A DNA stretch of 51,853 nucleotides from Bacteroidota bacterium (GTDB taxonomy: Bacteria; Bacteroidota; Ignavibacteria; Ignavibacteriales; Melioribacteraceae), in NCBI GenBank assembly GCA_018818165.1, contig JAHISP010000073.1, positions 1 through 51,853 of the forward strand, in the 5' to 3' direction. Positions 38,939 through 47,381 of this stretch are shown here, piece after piece. A model generated the notes under the pieces. That model ran no database searches and was not told the origin of the DNA. It saw only the letters and a list, made by a program, of their open reading frames with translations. How positions within the stretch are numbered: position 1 is the stretch's first letter; every line of letters starts with the position of its first letter. Made by a program: the position numbers and the translations under genes.

Positions 38939-39202
38939 TTATAGTACTTTTGTTTTATTTATAAATGCAAATAATACATTATTTTCTTTTATGGAAAAGA
39001 TTAGATAGTCTGCATTAACATTATTCTCTCTTATTAATTCATTTTTGTCTTCATTTAAAAATTTATTCATAATTACATATTTTGTTGTATCATCTTTTCT
39101 TCTCAACCTCCACTTTTTTAGTGTACCTTCAAAATGAACAACCTTCATTTCTTTCGATTTTGCAACCCAGAGTGACTGTTTACAAGTAACTGAAAATCCC
39201 AT
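38939..39202 (-). CDS. Small hypothetical protein
   Basis: 87 aa, basic, starting MGFSVTCKQSLWVAKSKEMK. No signal peptide, membrane segment or known motif is recognised. The frame is well formed, with an ATG and a protein-like composition. A hairpin at 39223-39246 sits 20 bases upstream of the start, so expression may depend on read-through or on its own weak promoter. Could be a genuine small gene or a remnant. Confidence 0.45.
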   Translation of the reverse strand: MGFSVTCKQSLWVAKSKEMKVVHFEGTLKKWRLRRKDDTTKYVIMNKFLNEDKNELIRENNVNADYLIFSIKENNVLFAFINKTKVL

Positions 39203-39222
39203 TTTTGGTTTCCAACAAAAAT

Positions 39223-39246
39223 AAACATCCCGCTAACGGGTTGTTT
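39223..39246 (-). terminator. Hairpin terminator downstream of the PD40 gene
   Basis: AAACA-T-CCCG with loop CTAA pairs with CGGG-T-TGTTT, giving a 9-bp stem with one T-T mismatch. On the minus strand it is followed by a T-rich run (TTTATTTTTG overlaps the stem end). It lies about 190 bases past the stop of the gene ending at 39439. Confidence 0.5.
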
Positions 39247-39438
39247 ACTGTACTATCAAAAGATTCGACACGATTAGTTAAGGAGAAAAGTGGAAATATT
39301 TTTTCATTCACAGCACTATCCTGTTCATGATGAACAAATATATGTTATAAACAGTAATTGTATTATCGTAACAGGATTTGTTTTTATTATTTCCCTTTAT
39401 TCAGGTTATAATTTTCTAAAACTATTTTGTGGAACTTA

Positions 39439-40422
39439 TCATTTTTTATAATATGGATTCAATTCTTCAATCATTTCTGTTGAAACCCAATAATAGTTGC
39501 TATTTGAATAACCACCATTTGGAACAGGATAACCTCCACAGAAGAAAAGATATTTTCCATCATAACTCAAAGTTGGAAACCAGATATTGTCAATTTTTAA
39601 TATGTGGCTTAAACAAATTGCTTCCGTCCATTTACCATCTAATGATTTAAAGCTAACATAAAGATTCATCATTCTAGAATATCCACATGGACGATTTGAA
39701 ATAAATAAGATATAGCTATTGTCTGGAGCCATAGTTGGTTCAGTATCGGCAAATTCTGAATTTATTTCTGAACCTAAAATCACTGGTTCCAAATATTTAC
39801 CATTAGCGAATTTTGAATAATAAATATCAGAACCTCCTGATTTTCCATTAACAATATTCTTATTATCACGACAAAAATAAATTGAACTATCCTTTGCTAT
39901 CCATGGTTGCGATTCATCTTCACAAGTATTTATGGGAGGGCCTATATTGTAAGGAGAACTCCATTTATCACCAATTCTTTCTCTAAACCAAATGTCAATA
40001 TCTTTGCTACCTTCATCACCACTAAACGCAGCTCTCGATTGGTAAAATAATCTATTTCCGTCCGCAGTATATGTTGGACCATTTTCTTTTTGAGCTGTAG
40101 AAAAAAATGATTCCTCAGGTGATATCCATGTTCCATCATTTTTCTGTTTAATAAACAAATTTTTATTAAATGGTTCTCTATTGCTGTCAGTTGTATTTAT
40201 CACCCAAAATACTTCTTTGCCATCTGGGGAAAATAGTAGTTTACCGTGAAGATATTTATACATATTAAATATTTCCGGCATAAAAACTTCTGGAGTTGTG
40301 CCTGGCGGCTTTTGACCAAAGTAAGGTCCATTTAAGACTGGGAATTCTTTATGAATATTTTGGCAAAACATAATAGAAACACTCAAGAGAATAAAAGAAA
40401 ATATTAGTGATTTTCTGCTCAT
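39439..40422 (-). CDS. Exported PD40-repeat (TolB-like propeller) protein
   Basis: 327 aa from the second ATG (40422), which is spaced 6-7 bases from GGAGGG; the first ATG (40428) is too close to it. Signal peptide to about residue 20 (MFCQ). The mature start GPYFGQKPPGTTPEVFMPEI is a motif shared with the gene at 47382. It then carries PD40-type blades (FSPDGKEVFWVIN, YTADGNRLFYQSR, MAPDNSYILFISNRP, LSYDGKYLFFCGG), ending without a type IX sorting domain. A periplasmic or surface beta-propeller with unknown ligand is likely. It lies 157 bases downstream of the LytTR regulator on the same strand. Confidence 0.82.
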   Translation of the reverse strand: MSRKSLIFSFILLSVSIMFCQNIHKEFPVLNGPYFGQKPPGTTPEVFMPEIFNMYKYLHGKLLFSPDGKEVFWVINTTDSNREPFNKNLFIKQKNDGTWISPEESFFSTAQKENGPTYTADGNRLFYQSRAAFSGDEGSKDIDIWFRERIGDKWSSPYNIGPPINTCEDESQPWIAKDSSIYFCRDNKNIVNGKSGGSDIYYSKFANGKYLEPVILGSEINSEFADTEPTMAPDNSYILFISNRPCGYSRMMNLYVSFKSLDGKWTEAICLSHILKIDNIWFPTLSYDGKYLFFCGGYPVPNGGYSNSNYYWVSTEMIEELNPYYKK

Positions 40423-40578
40423 ATACATCCCTCCATTTTTATTAAAATTTGAGAGTTTAATAGTATATCAAATTTTGTGTGCATAAAATATTCTTGGTAT
40501 AACCTTTTATTTATTGCACCTAATGCAAGCTTATCTTTCTGTTTGAATTCTGATATCATTTCATTCCACCAAGAAATA

Positions 40579-41325
40579 TTAGAAATGATACTTGTCTTTT
40601 AATATCGGCAAGTATGTTCTGCCAATTTCAAGAGATGTTTTTTTGTTATCGCTCATTACAGCTGAATATTTGCCAGTGAATGATTTTTTAATCTTATTTA
40701 TATGTGCTGTGGCAGCAATTACACTTTTATGAATTCTTACAAATTTATTTGGGTCTAGGATTTCTTCGAGTTTTTTTAATGTAAAATCAAGGAAATATTC
40801 GTGGTCAAAAGTTTGCAAAAAAACATATTTATCTGAGGAATTGAACCAATAAACTGAATCCGTAGGAATTAACAAAATTTCATCTTTTACTTTTACGGAA
40901 AAATGCTCTGGATATTTCCCTCTTTCAATCATATTTTTTAAAATTGAAAGTAATTGTGGTTCAAGCTTCTCGTTCATCAAAATTACTTTATCAATAGCTT
41001 TTTTAACTCTCTCTAATGAAGTTGGTTTTAGAAGATAATCGACAGCGTTTTCCTCAAAAGCTTTTATAGCATACTTATCGTAAGCTGTAACAAAAATAAT
41101 TTTGGGAAGATGTGTAATTTTTTCAAGAACTTGAAATCCGGATAATTCTGGCAAACGTATATCCAAAAACACAAGGTCAGGTTTAAGAGACGAGATTAAC
41201 TTAACAGCACTAGTGCCATCTTCAGCTTCTCCAATTATTTCAATTTCGGGAAAACTAGAAAGAAGATTTCTCATACGCTCCATTGCTGGAATTTCATCTT
41301 CAACAAGCAGTGTTCTAATTTGCAT
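40579..41325 (-). CDS. LytTR-family response regulator
   Basis: 248 aa. The receiver domain (1-118) has Asp9/10-type acidic pocket (LVEDE), phosphoacceptor Asp55 (LVFLDIRLPELSG), and Thr/Lys in IIFVTAYDKYAIKAFEENAV and LLKPTS. The LytTR DNA-binding domain (about 140-245) shows ILLIPTDSVYWFNSSDKYV, FVRIHKSVIA and GRTYLP. It is the partner of the sensor kinase upstream, which overlaps it by 11 bases. Targets are probably nearby surface genes, which is inferred. Confidence 0.93.
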   Translation of the reverse strand: MQIRTLLVEDEIPAMERMRNLLSSFPEIEIIGEAEDGTSAVKLISSLKPDLVFLDIRLPELSGFQVLEKITHLPKIIFVTAYDKYAIKAFEENAVDYLLKPTSLERVKKAIDKVILMNEKLEPQLLSILKNMIERGKYPEHFSVKVKDEILLIPTDSVYWFNSSDKYVFLQTFDHEYFLDFTLKKLEEILDPNKFVRIHKSVIAATAHINKIKKSFTGKYSAVMSDNKKTSLEIGRTYLPILKDKYHF

Positions 41326-42394
41326 AAGGCAACTTTAATGTGATTAATGTTCCACCGGTTTCGCATGGAAGGATTTCGAAAACAGCTTTACCTGAATAAA
41401 TCAATTTTAACCTTTGCTCAATGTTGTATAAACCAAAACCCGAACCTCTATAATTTTGTTTTATTCCAACACCATTATCTTTGACATTAATTACATAGCA
41501 ATCTCCATCAGGTTGAATATTTATTTCAATTTTTCCACCTTCTTTTTGAGGTGATAATCCATGTATAATTGCATTCTCCACTAGTATTTGTAAAATCAAT
41601 GGAGGAAATTGAGTTCCTGCGAGATTTTCATCAACAATAATTTCATAACTGAGTCGCTCCCCCATTCTCGTTTTTTCTATTTCAAGATATTCTGTAATTA
41701 ATTGTAATTCATCTTCTAGTTTTATTAAAGCATTATCTGGTAATGTTAGTACTTTTCTGTATATATCGGATAAATTAAAAATAATTTTTTCTACTTTTTC
41801 AGGCTGATTATGAACCATACCCATCATAGTATTAAGAGTATTGAACAGAAAGTGGGGGTTAACTTTTGACTGTAGAATAGAAAGTTTTGATTCAATCTGC
41901 AACCTTTTAAGCTGTTCATTTTCTTGCAATTTTGTTTCGAGATTTGAGGATGCTTTAAGGTGAAGGAAATATAAAATACAGATAACAGAGAATGATGTTA
42001 TTATTATAATATTTATACTGATAATAAAAAGATGCCAAACATTTACCTCGTAAGTATCAAGTCCACAAAAATATGATCCACAGAAAACAGCAAATTTTAA
42101 TGAAATAGCAATAGTTGCAGTAACGCTAATTATTACAAGCGGAATTAAAATGTAAATGCTTGTATCACGGTTTAGGATAAATTTTCGATAAATAAGAAGT
42201 AGAATGGCTGAAAATATTGCAATACTATTTGTAAAAGTGAGACAAATATATATCTGATCTAAAAAAGTATGAAAAGATGGTTTAGGAATTGACATAATAA
42301 GTGCAACCACAATGCCAGCAATTTCCCAAGAAAGTAAAATAATCAATAACTTCTTTTTATCAAGTAACATATTATTCATATATCTTTTATCCAA
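41315..42394 (-). CDS. LytS/YehU-type sensor histidine kinase
   Basis: 359 aa. About four or five membrane helices lie in residues 12-160 with little extracellular sequence. A short coiled coil follows, then the His_kinase (PF06580-type) H-box QSKVNPHFLFNTLNTMMGM. The ATPase has VENAIIHG (N box), VKDNGVGIK and GFGLYNIEQRLKL. It senses an unknown membrane or envelope signal and phosphorylates the LytTR regulator encoded next to it. Such pairs commonly control cell-wall or surface genes. Confidence 0.93.
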   Translation of the reverse strand: MDKRYMNNMLLDKKKLLIILLSWEIAGIVVALIMSIPKPSFHTFLDQIYICLTFTNSIAIFSAILLLIYRKFILNRDTSIYILIPLVIISVTATIAISLKFAVFCGSYFCGLDTYEVNVWHLFIISINIIIITSFSVICILYFLHLKASSNLETKLQENEQLKRLQIESKLSILQSKVNPHFLFNTLNTMMGMVHNQPEKVEKIIFNLSDIYRKVLTLPDNALIKLEDELQLITEYLEIEKTRMGERLSYEIIVDENLAGTQFPPLILQILVENAIIHGLSPQKEGGKIEINIQPDGDCYVINVKDNGVGIKQNYRGSGFGLYNIEQRLKLIYSGKAVFEILPCETGGTLITLKLPYAN

Positions 42395-42457
42395 ATTAAT
42401 TATTTAAACTTTGTTTCTAAAATTCAAAACTTTAGCTTCTATATCAAAATATGCAGA

Positions 42458-43309
42458 TCAATTTTCATAAATAATTCTTTCAAGCCAACTTAAACCCTTA
42501 TTACCGAAATATTTATCTTCATATTTATAAATTTTGTCGGATAAAGCCTCTTCCAACGAAATAAAGTTCCAATTATTAAATTCATACCAGCTTAACAAGT
42601 CATCCAGAAAAAAGGAATTAATCAAATTCATATGTAACAGCAAAATATGATTTACATTTCTACTTTCTATTTTATATCCCAAATCTTCAAAATATTGGCT
42701 TTTTTCAATCATGTGTTTTAAATATTGGGTACCAATTTCTTCCATTTTTATGGAATCCCTATTAAAAAAAGCTGTAACAAACTCAATATTATATTTGAAC
42801 TCATCACTATCAATTGTCACTGGGGCAATTATGAAACAGTTTTCCGCAAGATAATTTTTAATTGAATCTCGTTTGCTTTTTGAATCCCCACGGTGAAGCA
42901 TTGGATAACGAAAATACTTTGGACTATTTTGATAATACGAGGAAATTAGATTATCATTTATTTCAATATCATTTTGAAAATTAGCACAAGATGTTCCATT
43001 AAAGTCAAAATGAGAATATGTATGATTTCCAACTAAATGTCCTTTATCTACAAATTTTCTTATCAGAAAAGAATTAAATGGTTTTACAAGTTTCCCAACT
43101 ACAAAACCAGTGGCAGTAATATTATGGTTTTCTAATACCGAAAGAATTCTTTCAAAATACTTTATCTGCTGAGTGGAATCAAGCACATCATGTGATAAAG
43201 TTGGTAAATCATCTAAAGTAATTGCAATATTTTTTTGCTTTTGAGCATTAAAATCCTGGTGTGCAATAAATGCAAAAACCCATAAAATAAAAAATAACTT
43301 TAACTTCAT
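42458..43309 (-). CDS. Exported polysaccharide deacetylase (NodB-like)
   Basis: 283 aa, with a signal peptide to about residue 21. NodB motifs are IAITLDDLPTL (Asp-Asp metal/catalytic pair), GHLVGNHTYSHFDFNG (His-x3-His metal ligands) and PKYFRYPMLHRGD (Arg motif). It probably removes acetyl groups from peptidoglycan or another glycan in the envelope. Same strand and 63 bases upstream of the sensor kinase, which suggests envelope-related co-regulation. Confidence 0.88.
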   Translation of the reverse strand: MKLKLFFILWVFAFIAHQDFNAQKQKNIAITLDDLPTLSHDVLDSTQQIKYFERILSVLENHNITATGFVVGKLVKPFNSFLIRKFVDKGHLVGNHTYSHFDFNGTSCANFQNDIEINDNLISSYYQNSPKYFRYPMLHRGDSKSKRDSIKNYLAENCFIIAPVTIDSDEFKYNIEFVTAFFNRDSIKMEEIGTQYLKHMIEKSQYFEDLGYKIESRNVNHILLLHMNLINSFFLDDLLSWYEFNNWNFISLEEALSDKIYKYEDKYFGNKGLSWLERIIYEN

Positions 43310-43381
43310 ATAATTATTCTTCTGACAAACATTCTTTTAATTTCAATAAGTAAATTATAATTATAAATTCTATAATAATCA

Positions 43382-45490
43382 TTATCGAATTAACACCATT
43401 TTTTTAGTTTCAATATAATTCCCAGCAATAATTTGATAATAGTAAATACCACTAGAAAGATTATCAGCATTAAATAAATATTTATAAGTCCCTGCATTTT
43501 GAAAGCCATCAACTAGTATTTTCACCGTTTCACCTAAAATATTTGATACAATTATTTTTACATCTGATTGAAACTTTAAATTATATTTGATAATAGTAGA
43601 AGGATTAAACGGATTTGGGTAATTCTGTTCTAAACAAAACTCTTTGGGCAAATTATCTAAATATTTTTCTTCATTTGATACTGTCAAAAGGCTAAGATCA
43701 ACACCTTCTGCAAACATTGCAGATTCCATTTTGCCATTATTTCCAATAGCTGTAAAGTCAGCAAATTCTAATCCTTTACCTTCATCCATTTGCCAATAAC
43801 CAATTAAACCATCTTCATCACCAGTCAAACTATTTTTTATGTTTTCAGCTATTTCTGAATTTGTTCTAATCAAATTCCACAATTTTAATTCATCCAAAGA
43901 ACCCTTATAATCGCCTAAAAACTTAGTATCGTTTCCCAAACTAATATTAGTTGTATCATTATTATACAATAAGCCATAAGGTTGATTTGTTCCAATAACG
44001 CTTACCGTTTGTTCAGTTCCATTAATAAATATTTTTAATTGACTCAATGTGGAATTATACGAGACTGCAACGTGCTGCCAAGTACCAAGTTCTATTGTAT
44101 TACTAGGAGCTGATAATTTTACTCGAGTGCCATCTTGAAGTTTCAGCTCAACCATTACAGAATAATCTCCTGTTGGGCCAACCATGAAACCAACTACAGA
44201 AATTTTGATACCCAATTTATCAAAAATGGTTGAGCCATAAATTCTGCTACCCCAATCCTCAGGTTTAACAACCATTTCTATCGTGAAGTTATCTGTAAGA
44301 TTATAAGAAGGGATTGCTGGAATTATTGCATAATCATTTGCTCCATTAAATCTAATGGAGCTTGTACCACCAAAAGTGTTAATAAAATTTTCTTTAATAA
44401 TACTATGAATTTTATTATCCATCGTAACTTGTAATTTAACTGTATATGACCCTATTTGTGTATATTCATGAGTCGGGTTTGGTAAGTTTGAATCGAAAAC
44501 ACCATCATTTTCAAAATCCCAATTCCATGATGTTACTGGATGTAAAGCTTCAAAGATTTCATTGAATTGCACGGTTAAAGGTGTATGCCCAGTTTGGGAA
44601 TCTGCAACAAAATCAAATATCTGCAATGGAATTCTTACCCATGAATTCGCTCCATAAATTGTAAGTAAAAGTGAGTGATCACTAGCAATATATGTGGGAT
44701 AAACAAAAGTTCTACCAGCATAAAATAAGGTAGGAGGTAAACTAAAAGCAGAATCAATTTTGTAAATGCCGTCTAAATAATATCCTCCAACATAGTATGT
44801 ACCGTCTTTATCCCTTACAATTCCATCCGGACTACTAAAAGAGGTTGTCATCAATTCTGAAACGGTTGAATCTGCGAGACTTATTGCATGAATTATCGAA
44901 TTGGGAGAATCGTCAATAACGACAATTCTATTTTTTTCCTTTTCCAATAGCATACCATTTGGTCTTGTCAGTCCATTGTCTTGTGCAAAAACCCAATAAG
45001 ATTGATCGCTGATTCTCATTTTGTAAATTATATTTACACCAGGACTTGAAATGAAGAGATGTCCGGAAGAATCGGAAGTGATACTGGATAGGTAATCATC
45101 CCCAGGCAGCATAGACGGCATTCTAATATCCATAACCAGCTGTTTTGTCTCTAAGTTATATGCCCTAATATTTCTATGGTCTCCGGACCCATAAATGGTA
45201 TCTCCAACTATTTCTAGTCCATCAACACAATCTGCACCTTTTGCAAAGTAAGTTTGATTTCCTGCGCTATCTATCTCAACTAGGTCCCCTGTAACATAAT
45301 TAGATACCAGAATACGGTTACGTTTTGCGTCAAAAACGGCTCTTTGTGGTTCGCTAAGTAATGTTTGTGCTTCACTAAACGAAACAATAAATAGCATCAT
45401 AAGTGCTATTAAAGCCCTTGAACTTCGGATTCTAACAAATTTATGAGTGAAAATTGTAAAATCAATAATTTTTTGAGAGTAATTTTTCAT
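43382..45490 (-). CDS. Secreted propeller-PKD-LamG protein with type IX sorting domain
   Basis: 702 aa from the ATG at 45490, which has TGGAGAT eight bases upstream; an earlier ATG at 45505 lies before that site. The signal anchor ends near SFSEAQ. Residues about 45-310 form an SMP-30/NHL-like propeller (repeated LVSN, GTYYVGGYYLDGIYKID). A PKD domain follows (VTSWNWDFENDGVFDSN, then HEYTQIGSYTVKLQV), next a LamG/concanavalin-like domain (FTIEMVVKPEDWGS, LGTWQHVAVSYNS, LIGYWQMDEGKG), and a C-terminal sorting domain with NYPNPFNPSTIIKY ending KKMVLIR. A surface adhesin or glycan-binding protein is inferred. Confidence 0.88.
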   Translation of the reverse strand: MKNYSQKIIDFTIFTHKFVRIRSSRALIALMMLFIVSFSEAQTLLSEPQRAVFDAKRNRILVSNYVTGDLVEIDSAGNQTYFAKGADCVDGLEIVGDTIYGSGDHRNIRAYNLETKQLVMDIRMPSMLPGDDYLSSITSDSSGHLFISSPGVNIIYKMRISDQSYWVFAQDNGLTRPNGMLLEKEKNRIVVIDDSPNSIIHAISLADSTVSELMTTSFSSPDGIVRDKDGTYYVGGYYLDGIYKIDSAFSLPPTLFYAGRTFVYPTYIASDHSLLLTIYGANSWVRIPLQIFDFVADSQTGHTPLTVQFNEIFEALHPVTSWNWDFENDGVFDSNLPNPTHEYTQIGSYTVKLQVTMDNKIHSIIKENFINTFGGTSSIRFNGANDYAIIPAIPSYNLTDNFTIEMVVKPEDWGSRIYGSTIFDKLGIKISVVGFMVGPTGDYSVMVELKLQDGTRVKLSAPSNTIELGTWQHVAVSYNSTLSQLKIFINGTEQTVSVIGTNQPYGLLYNNDTTNISLGNDTKFLGDYKGSLDELKLWNLIRTNSEIAENIKNSLTGDEDGLIGYWQMDEGKGLEFADFTAIGNNGKMESAMFAEGVDLSLLTVSNEEKYLDNLPKEFCLEQNYPNPFNPSTIIKYNLKFQSDVKIIVSNILGETVKILVDGFQNAGTYKYLFNADNLSSGIYYYQIIAGNYIETKKMVLIR

Positions 45491-45505
45491 TTTTGAAATC
45501 TCCAT

Positions 45506-46172
45506 TTAACTAATCTTATTTGACGTAGAGTATGCCTAATTGATCTAAATTTACTTTTGAAAATGGTGTTAAGTATAAAAAATTGAAAGATAGTTTAACT
45601 TTTAACGATTCTGGCTTCTAAATACAATTCATTTATGAGGACAACATGGTTTCAAAATGAGTTAATTTATTTCTAGCTGGAACTAAGTGATAATACACCA
45701 AAATTCAAATATTCAAAATATCTTAATGTAAAATTGGTGACGAACTTACTCTCAAACAATAAATATCCGATGAACTGCATATTTTTTATAATGAACTGCC
45801 AAGGAAAGAATTTAAAATAGCAAAAGATTCTTAGCCCTATTATAGTACTACCTCTAATAATAAAACCAAATATTCAACATTACAATTTTGAATATTTTTA
45901 AAACTTAATAAATCAGTTTAACTAGTCCATTTTTTATTATCTATCGCATCTTGATTTTGAGCAAATGATGTATTAAAAAAAATAATTGCAGATATCATCA
46001 ATAGTCAGTAGTATATTATTTCTTATACTTTAATTATTCTCTTTTATAAATATGTATGCTATTTTTAAAATATTATTCTTTGCTTCCAAAAGACTAATAA
46101 ATTGAGTTGCAAGATGTTGAATTACTAAATTTCCTTAAAAATATTTGTGATAATCCAATGAACAAATTATCC
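45506..46172. other. Long non-coding stretch with a degraded-gene trace
   Basis: No full gene on either strand. A signal-peptide-like mini frame lies at 45918-45998 on the minus strand. The remainder is AT-rich and without clear repeats. It is probably a decayed gene plus the promoter region of the secreted protein at 43382-45490. Confidence 0.5.
45918..45998 (-). pseudogene. Signal-peptide stub of a lost secreted gene
   Basis: A 26-codon frame, MISAIIFFNTSFAQ then NQDAIDNKKWTS, followed by TAA. The first 14 residues look like the end of a signal peptide with a typical AQ cleavage site. An in-frame TGA three codons upstream removes the usual lysine-rich start. Most simply a remnant of an exported protein's N-terminus; chance cannot be excluded. 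Confidence 0.3.
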
Positions 46173-47225
46173 CTAGTGGAATGCTGCTAGAATTTTTGTA
46201 ATTATTAAATCCATAGTTCTATACCATTGCTCATTTGCCGTGGTTGAACTAACTCCGCTCCATTTATTTGTAGCAACAACTATAAGTTCGAGATTTGGCA
46301 CAACCACAATAAATTGCCCACCATACCCGTTTGCAAATGAATAGTTGCCCTTTGAATTTTGTCCTCTCCACCAGCAATAACTATATCCATTTGCGAATGG
46401 CATACTTGTATTCGTAGATATTTTTGAAGTTCTTATTTGTTTAATCCATTCTGGAGAAACAATTTTTTTGCCATTATATTCACCTCCGTTTAAAATTAGT
46501 TGACCTATTTTTACCATATCGTAAGGCGTAATTTGTAAACCAGCACTTCCATTATTATAACCTTGTTTATCTGTTGACCAATTTCTTTTGCCAATATCCA
46601 GAGGTGCAAATAAATATTTTCTAGCAAAATCCATAGTTGACATCTCTGAAGCCTGAGAAATAATTACTGAAAGCAAGTGCAGTGCTCCAGAGTTGTAATT
46701 AAAAATTTGTCCTGGTTGAGCAGAGAGAGGTTTATCAAGAACAAATTGAACCTGATTACTTGAAGTAATCCAATCATTATAACCAATTCCACCAAGTTCG
46801 TACCATTCAATTCCACTGCTCATTGTTAAAAGATGACTAATTTTAATATTAGCTTTTTCAATAGATATATCACTATAAATAGGACGTAAATAATCCCCGA
46901 TGGGTTGCTCAGCAGATTGAATAAAACCTTTGTCAATAGCAATTCCTACCAACAAACTAATTACACTTTTCGTAACCGATCTTACATCGTGTGGTACATC
47001 TGACCCACCCTCGTTAAAAAATGCTTCTTTAATGATTTTCCCATTATGATAAATGACGAAACTTTTAAGATTTTCAATCTGCTGCGCTTCCCCAAAAGCT
47101 GCTTCCAGTTTTTCATTATTAACTGTAATCTTTGAATTTGTAATATTATCCTCAGAACATGAAATAAAGTTTAACAGTAATAGTCCTGTTAAAAGAATCA
47201 TTCTATATTTGCTGAGATTTTTCAT
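46173..47225 (-). CDS. Serine hydrolase lipoprotein (beta-lactamase / PBP4* family)
   Basis: 350 aa. Lipoprotein signal with LLNFISC, lipid on Cys23. Active-site motifs are S83-V-T-K86 (RSVTKSVISLLVGIAID), the YNSG of class C-type enzymes (IFNYNSGALHLL) and a later substrate-binding strand (YGGQFIVVVPNLELIVVAT) replacing KTG. Such proteins are DD-peptidase, esterase or amidase relatives anchored in the envelope. Not necessarily a true beta-lactamase. The ATG is preceded by GAGGAATTG. Confidence 0.87.
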   Translation of the reverse strand: MKNLSKYRMILLTGLLLLNFISCSEDNITNSKITVNNEKLEAAFGEAQQIENLKSFVIYHNGKIIKEAFFNEGGSDVPHDVRSVTKSVISLLVGIAIDKGFIQSAEQPIGDYLRPIYSDISIEKANIKISHLLTMSSGIEWYELGGIGYNDWITSSNQVQFVLDKPLSAQPGQIFNYNSGALHLLSVIISQASEMSTMDFARKYLFAPLDIGKRNWSTDKQGYNNGSAGLQITPYDMVKIGQLILNGGEYNGKKIVSPEWIKQIRTSKISTNTSMPFANGYSYCWWRGQNSKGNYSFANGYGGQFIVVVPNLELIVVATNKWSGVSSTTANEQWYRTMDLIITKILAAFH

Positions 47226-47381
47226 TTCAATTCCTCGTTGGCAAATTTATATTTCGTATCATTTAGAAATAATTTTCTGTTGCTCAGTTTTAAATTACTT
47301 AACACGTTTATTACCCCGTAAAATCTGATGCACGCAAACAACGAACTAAGACATTTGTTACACATTGAGAAATATATGAGT

